Below are positions 7,953-16,265 of a DNA stretch of 64,000 bases, piece after piece. The notes below the pieces were generated by a model. That model saw only the letters and a program-made list of their open reading frames with translations, was not told the DNA's origin and did no database searches. Source of the stretch: Chloroflexota bacterium. Its GTDB lineage: Bacteria; Chloroflexota; Anaerolineae; Aggregatilineales; Phototrophicaceae. Position 1 is the stretch's first letter, and each line of letters starts with the position of its first letter. The position numbers and the translations under genes were made by a program. Where the stretch lies: assembly GCA_020161935.1 (NCBI GenBank), contig JAIUNI010000009.1:124001-188000 (forward strand), read 5' to 3'.

Positions 7953-10616
7953 GTGACTTTGGGGCGAGTGAAACAATTTATCCGACGACCGCTGTTCCTG
8001 CTGGCGCTGATACTGGTGATCGGCGCGGTTCCACGGCTGGTGAACCTCGAACGAGTGCCGGTGGGCAGCGACGGCGACGTGGCGTGGTACGGCATCAACG
8101 CGCTGGATTGGGTTGACCGCAGCGTGTGGCCGTATTACATCCGCGAACTGTACGGAACCGAGCCGCTTTCGGTCTACGGCATCGGCGCGATGATCCCGTT
8201 CGTGGGCATCAGCCAGACGACCGCACGGTTAGCGAGTGCGTTGTGGAATGTGGTGGGTATTGGCTTGTTGTACGCGGCGGCGTATTGGCTGCTGGCGGAT
8301 GCTGATAACCGGATTCGCGTACGGGCGGGGTTGCTGGCTGCGCTGGCGGGAGCGCTGAGTCTACACGCCATCCACATCAGCCGACTGGGGCTACCCGCGC
8401 CGTTCATCCCGACGGTGGTGGCGCTGCTGGTGGCGTGTACGGCATGGGCGCGGGCAAAGGGCGGATGGTGGCGCTGGGCGCTGGCGGGGGCGGCGCTCGC
8501 CCTGACACAGTACATCTATATCGCGGCGCGGGTGCTGCCGCTGGCGGTCATCGTGTGGTTCCTGCATGACGCGCTGCTGAACCGCGAGGGCTTCAAAACG
8601 CGCTGGCGGGGGTGGGTGCTGATGGCGGTCGTCGCGCTCGTACTGGTTAGCCCGAACCTGTACACCTATTTGACGATGCCGCGCGCGTTCTTCGGGCGAG
8701 CGGAGGCGGCGACCCCCTTTAGCGGCGCGTTCATCTGGACGTTCGACACCAGCCAGTACGGCGGGCCGCTGGGCTTGGCGTGGGTCAAGCTGGTGCGGAA
8801 CTTCCGCGCGGTTGGGATTGCGTGGCAGTCCGCGCCGTATACCTCCGGCCTTGAGCAGCCCATTCTCTCGCCGGTGTTTTTCGTCGGCTTCCTGCTGGCG
8901 CTGTGGCTGCTGGTGCGCCAGCCGCGCCGGATTGCGGGGGCGTGGTTGTGGCTGCCGCTGCCGTTGGTGCTGCTGCCGGATATTCTGACGAGCGCGACGA
9001 CGCAGCCCCACGCCATGCGCCAGATTGATATGCTGACGTTCGTGTTCCTGCTGGCGGGTATCGGGCTGGCGTATGGGTGGGAGTGGTTAGCGACCCTCAC
9101 CCCTAGCCCCTCTCCCTCAGGGCGAGGGGGAGCAAAGTCGAGAGGCTATATAGCGGCGTTTTTGGTGGGGATGGCAGCGGTCGCGATTGGGGTATCTGCG
9201 GCGTGGGAGGCGTGGCGCTACTTGGTGGTGTACCCGCCGGAGCAGTACGCCAACCCTGAAACGAGCTGGCGCAATGACCAAGCCTCGCTCGACATCAGCC
9301 GCCGCATCACCGCGCAGCCTGATAAGGCGTATTTGATTCCGTATACCGAGTGGGAACGCTCGACTATGAGCTGGATGACAGCGGGAGCATATCGCCAGCG
9401 TGGAAGCGCGATCACGGTGGATGGCACGTTGCAGGTTGATAACCCGCCGGAACGCATCACCATTTTGCAGGCGGCTGACCCGCGCCGTGTGCGCTGGGAT
9501 GGCACGACCGCGCAGGTGGATGACCGGCTGTGGGTGCTGCTCGACAAGGGTCGAACACTGCTGCTGCCACCGCTGTCCAGCGAGCAGGTGAGCGCGTTAG
9601 GTGAGGCGCAGGCCGCCGCGATAGGGGAAACGCTGGTTGACCTGAGCGGGCAGCAAATCGCGACGTTTTATGATGTGCCGACACCGGATGGTTTATTCAC
9701 GGCGCGGCCTGTGGTCGATAACGCGGCGGATGCCAGCTTTGGCGGGGAGCTGCAGCTAAACGGCTACAGCGTGGCGAACGCTGACCTCGTGGCAGGGCAG
9801 CCGTTCTTTGTGACGCTGTATTGGACGACGATACAACCGCCAAGTGAGGATTACGAGATATTCGTGCAGTTGTGGAATGACGCGGGCGAAGCCGTTGCCC
9901 AATGGCAGAATGTGCCGTTCGGGGCGATGTACCGTACGCGCATCTGGCAGGGTAGCGAGATGCTGGCGACGCATCACTGGCTAGAGCTACCGGAGGATGC
10001 TCCTATCGGGCGTTACCGGTTAGTGGCAGGTGTGTACCGCACGTTGAAGGGTGAACGGCTGAAGGTGGGCGATGGCAGCAGTGCCGACCCCGCGAACAAT
10101 GTCGCTATCTTGGGAAACCTGCGCTTGCCGCTGGCGGGGTTGGTCGAACCAGTTGAGCCGCCACCACAGGCAATCACATTGGGTGACACGCTGGAAGTCG
10201 CGGGGTTGGAGATAGAACCCTCACCCCTGACCCCTCTCCCTCAGGGCGAGGGGAAACAAATGAATCTAACTGCGGGTGACACGATCACCTTGAAACTACT
10301 ATGGGGCGCATTGAAACCGCCGCCTGTGGATTACACGCTGTTCCTGCATCTCACTCCGGTGGGTGGCACGCAGCCGAGCGCACAGGTTGACCGCTTAATA
10401 CGACCGGATTACCCGACGGGCGTGTGGCGCACAGGCGACCGGATTAACGACGCGGTGGATTTCGTGCTGCCAGCGGATTTGGCGGCGGGTCAGTATGAGT
10501 TGTGGTTGGGTGTCTATTATTGGCAAACGGGCGAACGGTTAGCCATCCAAACGCGCGGCGACGGCGACGTGACGGCTGACCAGCGGCTGCGGCTGGCAGT
10601 GGTGACGGTGGAGTGA
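7953..10616 (+). CDS. Large polytopic glycosyltransferase-like (GT39/ArnT-type) membrane protein
   Basis: An 887-residue protein. The first 420 residues contain about ten or more membrane helices and, after the first helix, an acidic loop GSDGDVAWY in the place where GT-C transferases of the PMT/ArnT type carry their catalytic acidic residue. These enzymes move a sugar from a lipid-phosphate donor at the outer face of the membrane. The C-terminal half is extracytoplasmic and contains two similar beta-rich repeats, each with a pattern like LYWTTIQPPSEDYEIFVQL or LLWGALKPPPVDYTLFLHL. The start is GTG at 7953 after AAGG; GTG at 7969 is an alternative. Oddly, two copies of the GC-rich CTCAGGGCGAGGGG repeat (9094-9130 and 10218-10253) are read in frame, at a loop after the last helices and inside the second beta repeat. 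The acceptor is unknown. Confidence 0.75.
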   Translation: MTLGRVKQFIRRPLFLLALILVIGAVPRLVNLERVPVGSDGDVAWYGINALDWVDRSVWPYYIRELYGTEPLSVYGIGAMIPFVGISQTTARLASALWNVVGIGLLYAAAYWLLADADNRIRVRAGLLAALAGALSLHAIHISRLGLPAPFIPTVVALLVACTAWARAKGGWWRWALAGAALALTQYIYIAARVLPLAVIVWFLHDALLNREGFKTRWRGWVLMAVVALVLVSPNLYTYLTMPRAFFGRAEAATPFSGAFIWTFDTSQYGGPLGLAWVKLVRNFRAVGIAWQSAPYTSGLEQPILSPVFFVGFLLALWLLVRQPRRIAGAWLWLPLPLVLLPDILTSATTQPHAMRQIDMLTFVFLLAGIGLAYGWEWLATLTPSPSPSGRGGAKSRGYIAAFLVGMAAVAIGVSAAWEAWRYLVVYPPEQYANPETSWRNDQASLDISRRITAQPDKAYLIPYTEWERSTMSWMTAGAYRQRGSAITVDGTLQVDNPPERITILQAADPRRVRWDGTTAQVDDRLWVLLDKGRTLLLPPLSSEQVSALGEAQAAAIGETLVDLSGQQIATFYDVPTPDGLFTARPVVDNAADASFGGELQLNGYSVANADLVAGQPFFVTLYWTTIQPPSEDYEIFVQLWNDAGEAVAQWQNVPFGAMYRTRIWQGSEMLATHHWLELPEDAPIGRYRLVAGVYRTLKGERLKVGDGSSADPANNVAILGNLRLPLAGLVEPVEPPPQAITLGDTLEVAGLEIEPSPLTPLPQGEGKQMNLTAGDTITLKLLWGALKPPPVDYTLFLHLTPVGGTQPSAQVDRLIRPDYPTGVWRTGDRINDAVDFVLPADLAAGQYELWLGVYYWQTGERLAIQTRGDGDVTADQRLRLAVVTVE
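9094..9130. repeat. In-frame GC-rich palindromic repeat, copy 1
   Basis: A ccctcacccctagcccctct/ccctcagggcgaggggg unit inserted in the membrane protein gene and translated as TLTPSPSPSGRGG. It is partly self-complementary (ccctc...gaggg). Confidence 0.85.
10218..10253. repeat. In-frame GC-rich palindromic repeat, copy 2
   Basis: The same unit as at 9094, translated as PSPLTPLPQGEG within a beta-rich domain of the same protein. The reading frame is kept through it. Confidence 0.85.
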
Positions 10617-10622
10617 GATTAT

Positions 10623-11138
10623 ATGAACGAATGGAAACCATCTTCAGACAATAAATGGATGAGCACGGGATATGTTCGAGCCGTTAATAGATGGCTAAAT
10701 CTGAACTACATTGATTTGCTGAATGAAAATGAACGCATGTTAGCAATTGGTTCATTTGGTGAGTCACTTGATGATTACGGCAACCTGCTAGAGCGTTGGA
10801 TTCGCAAGCGCTTAAGGATGTGGAGTGGCGGCGACGTTAGTGAATTTGTTCGCACTCATCCTAATTTGATAACAGGTGCATGGAGAACTGATTATTATCT
10901 ACAAGATATTTTCCGTGTTATCTGTAATGATCTCGAAGTTCAAACTTACCTTAGACCATTAGGCGAACACTCCCCGACAGAACAAGTTGCTCGAATTATA
11001 GAGTTTCTGAGGCATCATCCTGCATTGAAAAAATCCCATTTTACGATCAAAGAGGCATTTGGCCCGACAGCAACTATCATTTACCACAAAGGGTTAGCTG
11101 AAGTTTTGCTTTGTAAAGATGGGGAAAACTCACCTTAA
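10623..11138 (+). CDS. Protein of unknown function, AT-rich gene
   Basis: A 171-residue, soluble, mixed helical protein with no recognised motif, no signal peptide and no membrane segment. It starts 6 nt after the preceding stop, so it may be translated from the same message. Its base composition is clearly more AT-rich than the flanking genes (codons such as aat, aaa, tta and gat dominate), which suggests separate acquisition. The N-terminus begins MNEWKPSSDNKW; a central WIRKRLRMWSGG is basic and aromatic, and the C-terminal part has KKSHFTIKEAFG. Small genes of this kind are often cargo between older genes. Confidence 0.6.
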   Translation: MNEWKPSSDNKWMSTGYVRAVNRWLNLNYIDLLNENERMLAIGSFGESLDDYGNLLERWIRKRLRMWSGGDVSEFVRTHPNLITGAWRTDYYLQDIFRVICNDLEVQTYLRPLGEHSPTEQVARIIEFLRHHPALKKSHFTIKEAFGPTATIIYHKGLAEVLLCKDGENSP

Positions 11139-11325
11139 ATGCAAAACTGCTTCAACATTTAAGTATATGGTGTGCTGATAGCGGTATAAAAGGTAATTTA
11201 TAAGTTTCGCTGAGTGTTTTACAATCATGCGCTACTTCATCGGTCAATTAGCAATCTGAATAGGTCTCTTATTCGGCTTCCATCCCATTGGGGCTGATTC
11301 AATTAGCAAAAGGGTGTGCAAGGGA

Positions 11326-12834
11326 ATGGCATTTTACTACGATCAACCGTCTCGTACGTTCAGCGAATACCTGCTGGTTCCCGGTTATTCGTCGGCGGAA
11401 TGTGTGCCAGCCAATGTGTCGTTGACAACGCCATTGGTGCGGTTCAAAAAGGGTGAGACACCGGCGCTGTCGTTGAATGTGCCGCTGGTCTCCGCCATTA
11501 TGCAGTCGGTTTCGGACGACAAAATGGCGATTGCGCTGGCGCGTGAGGGGGGTGTGTCGTTCATCTACTGTTCGCAGACGATTGAGAAGCAGGCCGAAAT
11601 GGTGAGGCGGGTGAAAAGCTATAAGGCAGGTTTCGTCATCACCGACTCGGCGGTTCATGCCGACCACACCTTAGCGGACATCCTGCGGCTGAAAGAAAAG
11701 ACCGGACATTCGACCGTCGCCGTGACCGAGGATGGGACATCGACCGGCAAACTGATCGGCATCATCACCAGCCGCGACTACCGCGTCAGCCGCATGGACA
11801 AAAGCACGAAAGTGTCCAGCTTCATGACCCCGCTGGAAAAGATTATCTACGCCAAAGATGGCATCAGCCTGAGCGAAGCCAATGACATGATCTGGGAACA
11901 CAAGATCAATGCGCTGCCGATCATTGACGCGAACCAGCGCCTCGTGTCGTTCGTGTTCCGCAAGGACTATGACGCGCACAAGGAAAACGTCAACGAACTG
12001 CTGGATGACTCGAAGCGCTACATCGTCGGCGCGGGTATCAACACGCGGGATTATGAACAGCGTATTCCGGCGCTGGTCGAGGCGGGTGTGGACGTGCTGT
12101 GTATCGACTCGTCGGAAGGCTTCTCGGAGTGGCAGAAGCGGACGCTAGCGTTCGTGCGCGAGAAGTACGGCGATAAGGTGAAAATTGGGGCGGGCAACAT
12201 CGTCGACCGTGAAGGCTTCCGCTTCCTCGCGGATGCTGGCGCGGACTTTATCAAGGTCGGTATCGGTGGTGGGGCGATCTGCATCACCCGCGAGGCGAAG
12301 GGTATCGGGCGTGGGCAGGCGACAGCGGTGATCGAAGTGGCGAAGGCGCGTGATGAGTACTTTGAGGAAACCGGTATTTACGTGCCGATTTGCTCGGATG
12401 GCGGCATCGTTCACGATTATCACCTGACAATGGCGCTGGCGATGGGCAGCGACTTCTGCATGTTGGGGCGCTACTTCGCCCGCTTTGACGAAAGCCCTTC
12501 GAACAAGGTGGTCGTCAACGGCAACTACATGAAGGAATATTGGGGTGAAGGCAGCGCCCGTGCGCGGAACTGGCAGCGCTACGATTCGGGTGGCGAGTCG
12601 AAGCTGTCGTTTGAGGAAGGTGTGGACTCGTACGTGCCGTATGCAGGAACCCTGCGCGATAACCTCGCCATCAGCTTGAGCAAGGTCAAGTCGGCGATGT
12701 GCAACTGCGGCAGCCTGACCATTCCGCATCTTCAGCAGAACGCGCGGCTGACATTAGTATCGTCGGTCAGCATTGTGGAAGGCGGCGCACATGACGTGCT
12801 GGTGCGCGACCAACAGGTGAGCGCGAGTTCGTAA
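11326..12834 (+). CDS. guaB: IMP dehydrogenase
   Basis: A 502-residue enzyme that oxidises IMP to XMP with NAD, the committed step of GTP synthesis. The (beta/alpha)8 barrel is split by a pair of CBS domains (about residues 95-220; TGHSTVAVTEDG, then INALPIIDANQRLVSF). The catalytic loop reads GGGAICITRE, with the cysteine that forms the covalent E-XMP intermediate. SDGGIVHDYH and the flap around GSARARNWQRYD complete the active site. SAIMQSVSD near the N-terminus is typical. The ATG at 11326 is preferred to an in-frame GTG at 11314; AAAGGG lies about 10 nt upstream. It looks monocistronic and ends at a GC-rich hairpin. Confidence 0.96.
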   Translation: MAFYYDQPSRTFSEYLLVPGYSSAECVPANVSLTTPLVRFKKGETPALSLNVPLVSAIMQSVSDDKMAIALAREGGVSFIYCSQTIEKQAEMVRRVKSYKAGFVITDSAVHADHTLADILRLKEKTGHSTVAVTEDGTSTGKLIGIITSRDYRVSRMDKSTKVSSFMTPLEKIIYAKDGISLSEANDMIWEHKINALPIIDANQRLVSFVFRKDYDAHKENVNELLDDSKRYIVGAGINTRDYEQRIPALVEAGVDVLCIDSSEGFSEWQKRTLAFVREKYGDKVKIGAGNIVDREGFRFLADAGADFIKVGIGGGAICITREAKGIGRGQATAVIEVAKARDEYFEETGIYVPICSDGGIVHDYHLTMALAMGSDFCMLGRYFARFDESPSNKVVVNGNYMKEYWGEGSARARNWQRYDSGGESKLSFEEGVDSYVPYAGTLRDNLAISLSKVKSAMCNCGSLTIPHLQQNARLTLVSSVSIVEGGAHDVLVRDQQVSASS

Positions 12835-12852
12835 GCATTACCCCCACCCTAA

Positions 12853-12883
12853 CCCTCCCCCGTAGCAATTCAGGGGAGGGATA
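12853..12883. terminator. GC-rich hairpin between convergent genes
   Basis: CCCTCCCC (12853-12860) pairs with GGGGAGGG (12873-12880) over a 12-nt loop. It lies between the ends of guaB and the reverse-strand nitrite reductase operon, so it may terminate in both directions. Its sequence is a relative of the CTCAGGGCGAGGGG repeat family. Confidence 0.45.
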
Positions 12884-12911
12884 AAACCCCATTACCTACG
12901 TCAATTTGATA

Positions 12912-13319
12912 TTACACCCCGAAGGCTTTGACGCGCGGCCACAGGGCGGTTGCGAAGGTGATCGCCGCCAGCACTTCCAGCAGCCGCCCGATAGGGTGCA
13001 GCGCCGCCGCGTGAGGTATCCACGGGGCGAGGATGACCAGTAATATTCCCACGTTTAATAAGCCGTAGCCGAGCCACCCCCGTCGTAAACTGCCATAGCG
13101 CGGTTCATGGGTGAAGCGCGGCAGTATCCAGAAGGCAACCCCCAGCGCCAACTGCATCAACCAACCGACGATCAGCAGTTCAATGTGAACGGTCAATAGC
13201 AGCCAGATTCGCGCCTCGAAGAACTCGCCCTTATTCCACAACATCAATGTGCCGATGGTGATGCCGATGCCCAATTCGAGCAGGGCAGTACGGATAATCC
13301 ACACACTCAGGCGCGGCAC
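12912..13319 (-). CDS. Four-helix membrane protein, heme-copper oxidase-like (paralogue B)
   Basis: A 135-residue protein with four predicted membrane helices. It is a clear paralogue of the next gene: both share a HxxLLxVGWxxQLxxGVAxW core followed by a proline-aromatic-rich loop, and both end in WPRVK. The core resembles the early helices of subunit I of cbb3-type oxidases and NorB, where a histidine binds haem, but the protein is far too short to be a complete oxidase. The start is GTG, only 1 nt after the previous stop. Its place downstream of nirK points to a role in nitrite or nitric oxide handling or electron delivery, which is an inference. Confidence 0.7.
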   Translation of the reverse strand: MPRLSVWIIRTALLELGIGITIGTLMLWNKGEFFEARIWLLLTVHIELLIVGWLMQLALGVAFWILPRFTHEPRYGSLRRGWLGYGLLNVGILLVILAPWIPHAAALHPIGRLLEVLAAITFATALWPRVKAFGV

Positions 13320-13320
13320 G

Positions 13321-13719
13321 TCAGCGTTCCTTCACACGCGGCCAGATGACGATGACGAACATCCATACGGCGAAGAACTGAAGGATAGCCGAAATCGGCA
13401 GCAGCCAGCCAATCTGGAACGGCTCGCCAACCGCCCGCAGCAGTAACCCGATGTTCAAGAGGGCATAAATTGCCCAGCCGACGCGCTCATCACCACGCGG
13501 CTCGGCTTTGGAAAACTTCGGGAACATCCAGTAGGCGACACCGATGATGAGTTGGGTAATCCAGCCGACGACCAGCAGGTGCAGGTAAGTCGGGTTCATG
13601 TTGGCGATAAATGAGGGGAGGTTGAGCAGGGAACGGGCGCTGATGAGGAAGCCGAGCAGCAGCCCGAAGGCGAAGTACAGCATCGCCGTTTTGATGAAGT
13701 AGCGGGTGATGGTCGGCAT
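13321..13719 (-). CDS. Four-helix membrane protein, heme-copper oxidase-like (paralogue A)
   Basis: A 132-residue membrane protein with four helices and the core HLLVVGWITQLIIGVAYW. A conserved histidine at about residue 47 is in a position that could bind haem. It lies 51 nt downstream of nirK, on the same strand, and is followed after 1 nt by its paralogue. Together they look like a two-component membrane unit made by gene duplication. An AGGA site lies 8 nt before the ATG. Small proteins of this kind are seen beside nitrite and nitric oxide reductases in several bacteria; I infer a link to quinol or nitric oxide chemistry but see no direct proof. Confidence 0.72.
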   Translation of the reverse strand: MPTITRYFIKTAMLYFAFGLLLGFLISARSLLNLPSFIANMNPTYLHLLVVGWITQLIIGVAYWMFPKFSKAEPRGDERVGWAIYALLNIGLLLRAVGEPFQIGWLLPISAILQFFAVWMFVIVIWPRVKER

Positions 13720-13770
13720 TGTAATCCTAGCGATGTGGGGCGGTCAGCCGCCCCACTCGATAAACGTTGA

Positions 13771-15252
13771 TTAGTGACCGGAGCCTTCCGTCATTGTACC
13801 ATCGAAGATGTGCGGTTGGTCATCCCCTTCAGCGTACAGGTAGCCAGCCAAGCCGCGTTCCAAGCGAGCCAGCGCGTGGTCAACGAGGATATAACGACCG
13901 GGTACGTCCAGCCCGAACTCGACCATCGTCGCGCCGCCGGGGGCAACCGTCGTGGTTTGCACATCGGTCAGCGGGTCACTGGTGAGTGATGCCTGATTAT
14001 AAACCCGATCAAAGATTTCGCCGATGACATGGAACGAACTGGTGGCATTCGGCCCACCGACACCGAAGAAGATACGAACTTCATCGCCAACATTGGCACG
14101 GAGCGCGTTTTCGTCAGTCGTCAGCGCCATCGACGCGCCATTAAAGACGTAGTATTCCGGTTGCTCGTTCAGCATCTTTTCGTGGTCGAAATCGACATTA
14201 CCTACTGTGCCGAAAGGCTGCGCGGTGTAAATTTCGCCTTGCATGACATAGAACTCTTTGTCCACGATGGGTAAGCCACCGGCAGGCTCGACCAAGATCA
14301 GCCCGTACATGCCGCTGGCGATGTGATGGGCGACGCTGGGTGTGGCGCAATGATAAACATAGAGGCCGGGGTTCAGCGCTTGGAAGGTGAACATGGTTTC
14401 TTCACCGGGTTTGGTCTGGGTAAAGACCGCGCCACCACCGGGGCCGGTTACGGCGTGCAGGTCAATCGAGTGCAGGTAGGTGCTGCTGAGGTCGTTCTTG
14501 AGGTGCAGCTCGACGGTATCACCGACACGGACACGCAGCATCGGGCCGGGAACGGTTTCGTTGAAGGTGAAGTAATTATAGGTCGTGCCGTCTGCTAGCA
14601 CGCCGGAGACTTCTTTGGCAACAAGGTCGATGCGGACGTTGGTCGGGCCACGGTCGCCAATGGGCGCAGGGAGGTCAGCCGGATTGAGGACGATGGATAC
14701 TGCGTCGGGGTTGGCAGGTCCGGCCGCAGGCGCTGCGGATGCCGTGTCCACCGGTTGTTCAGCCGCTTGCACATAGTCGGTAGAGGCTTCGCCCGTGATA
14801 ACCAACTTGCCCTCCATACCGACCTGCCGATGACCGGGTGTGGCGCAGTAATAGGCGAACGTGCCGGGCTTATCCGCCACAAAGGTGATGGTCGCGATTT
14901 GATCTTTTTCGAGCAGCGGGCCGGTGGTGACGTTGAATTCGTCAATCGTCAGGTCGTGCTGGATCGCGTCTGCATTAATGACCGTAATTTTGACGGTATC
15001 CCCGACTTTTGCCGTCAGTTCAGGGTTAATCAACCCTTCGATTGCGCCGCCGACACCTAAAAAGGCCATTGGTGGTGTTTGACCGATAATGGCTTTAAGT
15101 GTGTATTCAACGGTGGTTGATGCTTCTTGGGCGCTGCTGGCATTGGGGACGATGCGGATGGAGAAGGGCATGAGCAGCGCGACGGTTGCAGTCGTCACAA
15201 AGAGTAAAATCGCTGCCCATATATTGGAGTTGAATGGTTTCCGAGACATCAT
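13771..15252 (-). CDS. nirK: Copper nitrite reductase NirK with extra N-terminal cupredoxin domain
   Basis: A 493-residue exported enzyme reducing nitrite to nitric oxide. After an N-terminal membrane anchor or signal (about 9-32) comes an additional cupredoxin with type 1 copper ligands H99, C136, H141 and M146. The two-domain NirK core follows: H261, C302, H310 and M315 for type 1 copper; H266, H301 and H408 for type 2; catalytic aspartate D264. All ligands are present, so it should be active. The extra cupredoxin probably acts as a built-in electron donor, as in other three-domain NirKs. The ATGATG start at 15252 overlaps the ferredoxin stop by 4 nt and has AAAGG about 6 nt upstream; an open frame continues a little further upstream without a better site. 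Confidence 0.95.
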   Translation of the reverse strand: MMSRKPFNSNIWAAILLFVTTATVALLMPFSIRIVPNASSAQEASTTVEYTLKAIIGQTPPMAFLGVGGAIEGLINPELTAKVGDTVKITVINADAIQHDLTIDEFNVTTGPLLEKDQIATITFVADKPGTFAYYCATPGHRQVGMEGKLVITGEASTDYVQAAEQPVDTASAAPAAGPANPDAVSIVLNPADLPAPIGDRGPTNVRIDLVAKEVSGVLADGTTYNYFTFNETVPGPMLRVRVGDTVELHLKNDLSSTYLHSIDLHAVTGPGGGAVFTQTKPGEETMFTFQALNPGLYVYHCATPSVAHHIASGMYGLILVEPAGGLPIVDKEFYVMQGEIYTAQPFGTVGNVDFDHEKMLNEQPEYYVFNGASMALTTDENALRANVGDEVRIFFGVGGPNATSSFHVIGEIFDRVYNQASLTSDPLTDVQTTTVAPGGATMVEFGLDVPGRYILVDHALARLERGLAGYLYAEGDDQPHIFDGTMTEGSGH

Positions 15253-15482
15253 ATAACCTTTCGTGTGAAAGCGTTTGCAAGACAAATCTGGTAGGGGATT
15301 TCGATGGCGTTATGGGGGCAGAGTGTTTCGCAGTGGGCGCAGTAAATACAGTTTTCGGGTATCGAGAGTGTTGCTTTGCCGCCGCGCCGTTCGAGGGCAT
15401 GGGTAGGGCATTGGGCGACACATGCACCACAGCCGACGCATAGGTCGGAATGGATGATGGGCAGCCACTGGTTATCGTTCAT
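15249..15482 (-). CDS. 2[4Fe-4S] ferredoxin
   Basis: A 77-residue ferredoxin with two complete cluster motifs, CVGCGACVAQCP and CIYCAHCETLCP. It overlaps the nirK start by 4 nt and is the first gene after the Fnr box, so the two are almost certainly co-transcribed and translationally coupled. It could carry electrons on the cytoplasmic side for a membrane partner of the nitrite-reducing chain, or for cluster repair; NirK itself is exported, so direct electron transfer between the two is unlikely. Confidence 0.93.
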   Translation of the reverse strand: MNDNQWLPIIHSDLCVGCGACVAQCPTHALERRGGKATLSIPENCIYCAHCETLCPHNAIEIPYQICLANAFTRKVI

Positions 15483-15508
15483 GCCAGAAGCCTCAAATTT
15501 CCTACAGT

Positions 15509-15521
15509 TTAGCTATAGGGT
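15509..15521 (-). promoter_or_regulatory. Candidate -10 region of the ferredoxin-nirK promoter
   Basis: On the minus strand TACCCT (15521-15516) is followed by TATAG. A start about 7 nt beyond would be near 15509, which puts the Fnr box centre about 42 nt upstream, the usual class II activation distance. Confidence 0.4.
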
Positions 15522-15544
15522 AAGGTGTATGGTGGCGGTTGTCC

Positions 15545-15558
15545 TTGATCTAAATCAA
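15545..15558. promoter_or_regulatory. Fnr/Dnr-type binding site
   Basis: TTGATCTAAATCAA is a perfect TTGAT-N4-ATCAA palindrome. It lies 63 nt upstream of the ferredoxin start and next to the gene for a Crp/Fnr regulator, so low-oxygen or nitric oxide control of the nitrite reductase operon is very likely. Confidence 0.85.
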
Positions 15559-15583
15559 GTCCATCAATATTGGGTGTAGGGAA

Positions 15584-16264
15584 TTAGAGGGCAGCGAGGG
15601 TACGCAGCAGCTTCTCGTCCTCGATGACGATACGGTGACGGTCGAAGCGGATCGCCTGTGCTTGTTCGAGGGAACGCAGTGCGCGGCTGATGGTCTCCGG
15701 CTGGGTGGCGAGGTGCGCGGCGATGTTGGCACGGGTGACACCGGGGCCGCTGAGGGCGGGGTCGTCGAGCTGCTTAAGCAAGAAGCGTGCGAGGCGAATG
15801 GTGACGGAATACAAGGCTAAGTCTTCAAGTTGACCGACTAAACGCCGTACACGCGCCGCCAGCAGCTTAATGATCTTCCGCGCGAGGTCTGCATCTAGCT
15901 TTAAGAGGTGGTTCAGCGCTTCGGTAGGCAGCAGCCAAACGACGGCATCCGTCAGCGTCCCCGCGTGGGCGGGATTATTGCCGCCGTCCAGCGCCGCCAC
16001 TTCGTTAAAGGTGTTGCCCGCGCCGAGCAGGTGGAGGATATGCTCCTCGCCTTCGGGATTCACTTTGTAGATTTTGACGCGCCCTTCTTCGATCATCCAC
16101 ATGCCCCGCGCCGGATCGCCTTCTAAAAAGATGGCTTGGTTCACGGCAAAGGTGCAGCGCTGGCACTGGGCAGCCAGCCAGTGAAGATGTTCATCCGAAA
16201 GCGACTCGAAATAAACCCACGACCGCAAATATTCTGGCAGTGATTCGCGGGTTAAGGCTGGCAT
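15584..16264 (-). CDS. Crp/Fnr-family regulator
   Basis: A 226-residue transcription factor with an N-terminal cyclic-nucleotide-binding-fold domain (FLEGDPARGMWMIEEGRVKI, about residues 44-63) and a C-terminal winged helix whose recognition helix contains QPETISRALRSLE, the E-SR pattern that reads TGA/TTGAT half-sites. It lacks the four cysteines of oxygen-sensing Fnr, so it resembles Dnr/NnrR types that sense nitric oxide, probably through haem. It sits directly upstream of the Fnr box and the ferredoxin-nirK genes, on the same strand, and is itself 1 nt downstream of the DUF423 gene. It is the obvious candidate regulator of nirK. Confidence 0.92.
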   Translation of the reverse strand: MPALTRESLPEYLRSWVYFESLSDEHLHWLAAQCQRCTFAVNQAIFLEGDPARGMWMIEEGRVKIYKVNPEGEEHILHLLGAGNTFNEVAALDGGNNPAHAGTLTDAVVWLLPTEALNHLLKLDADLARKIIKLLAARVRRLVGQLEDLALYSVTIRLARFLLKQLDDPALSGPGVTRANIAAHLATQPETISRALRSLEQAQAIRFDRHRIVIEDEKLLRTLAAL

Positions 16265-16265
16265 A

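Noticed and set aside
8391..9011. Arg/Gln-rich reverse-strand frame
   Set aside because: Antisense shadow of the membrane protein's hydrophobic, GC-rich frame.
12145..12729. Antisense frame across guaB
   Set aside because: Shadow frame with no recognisable fold.
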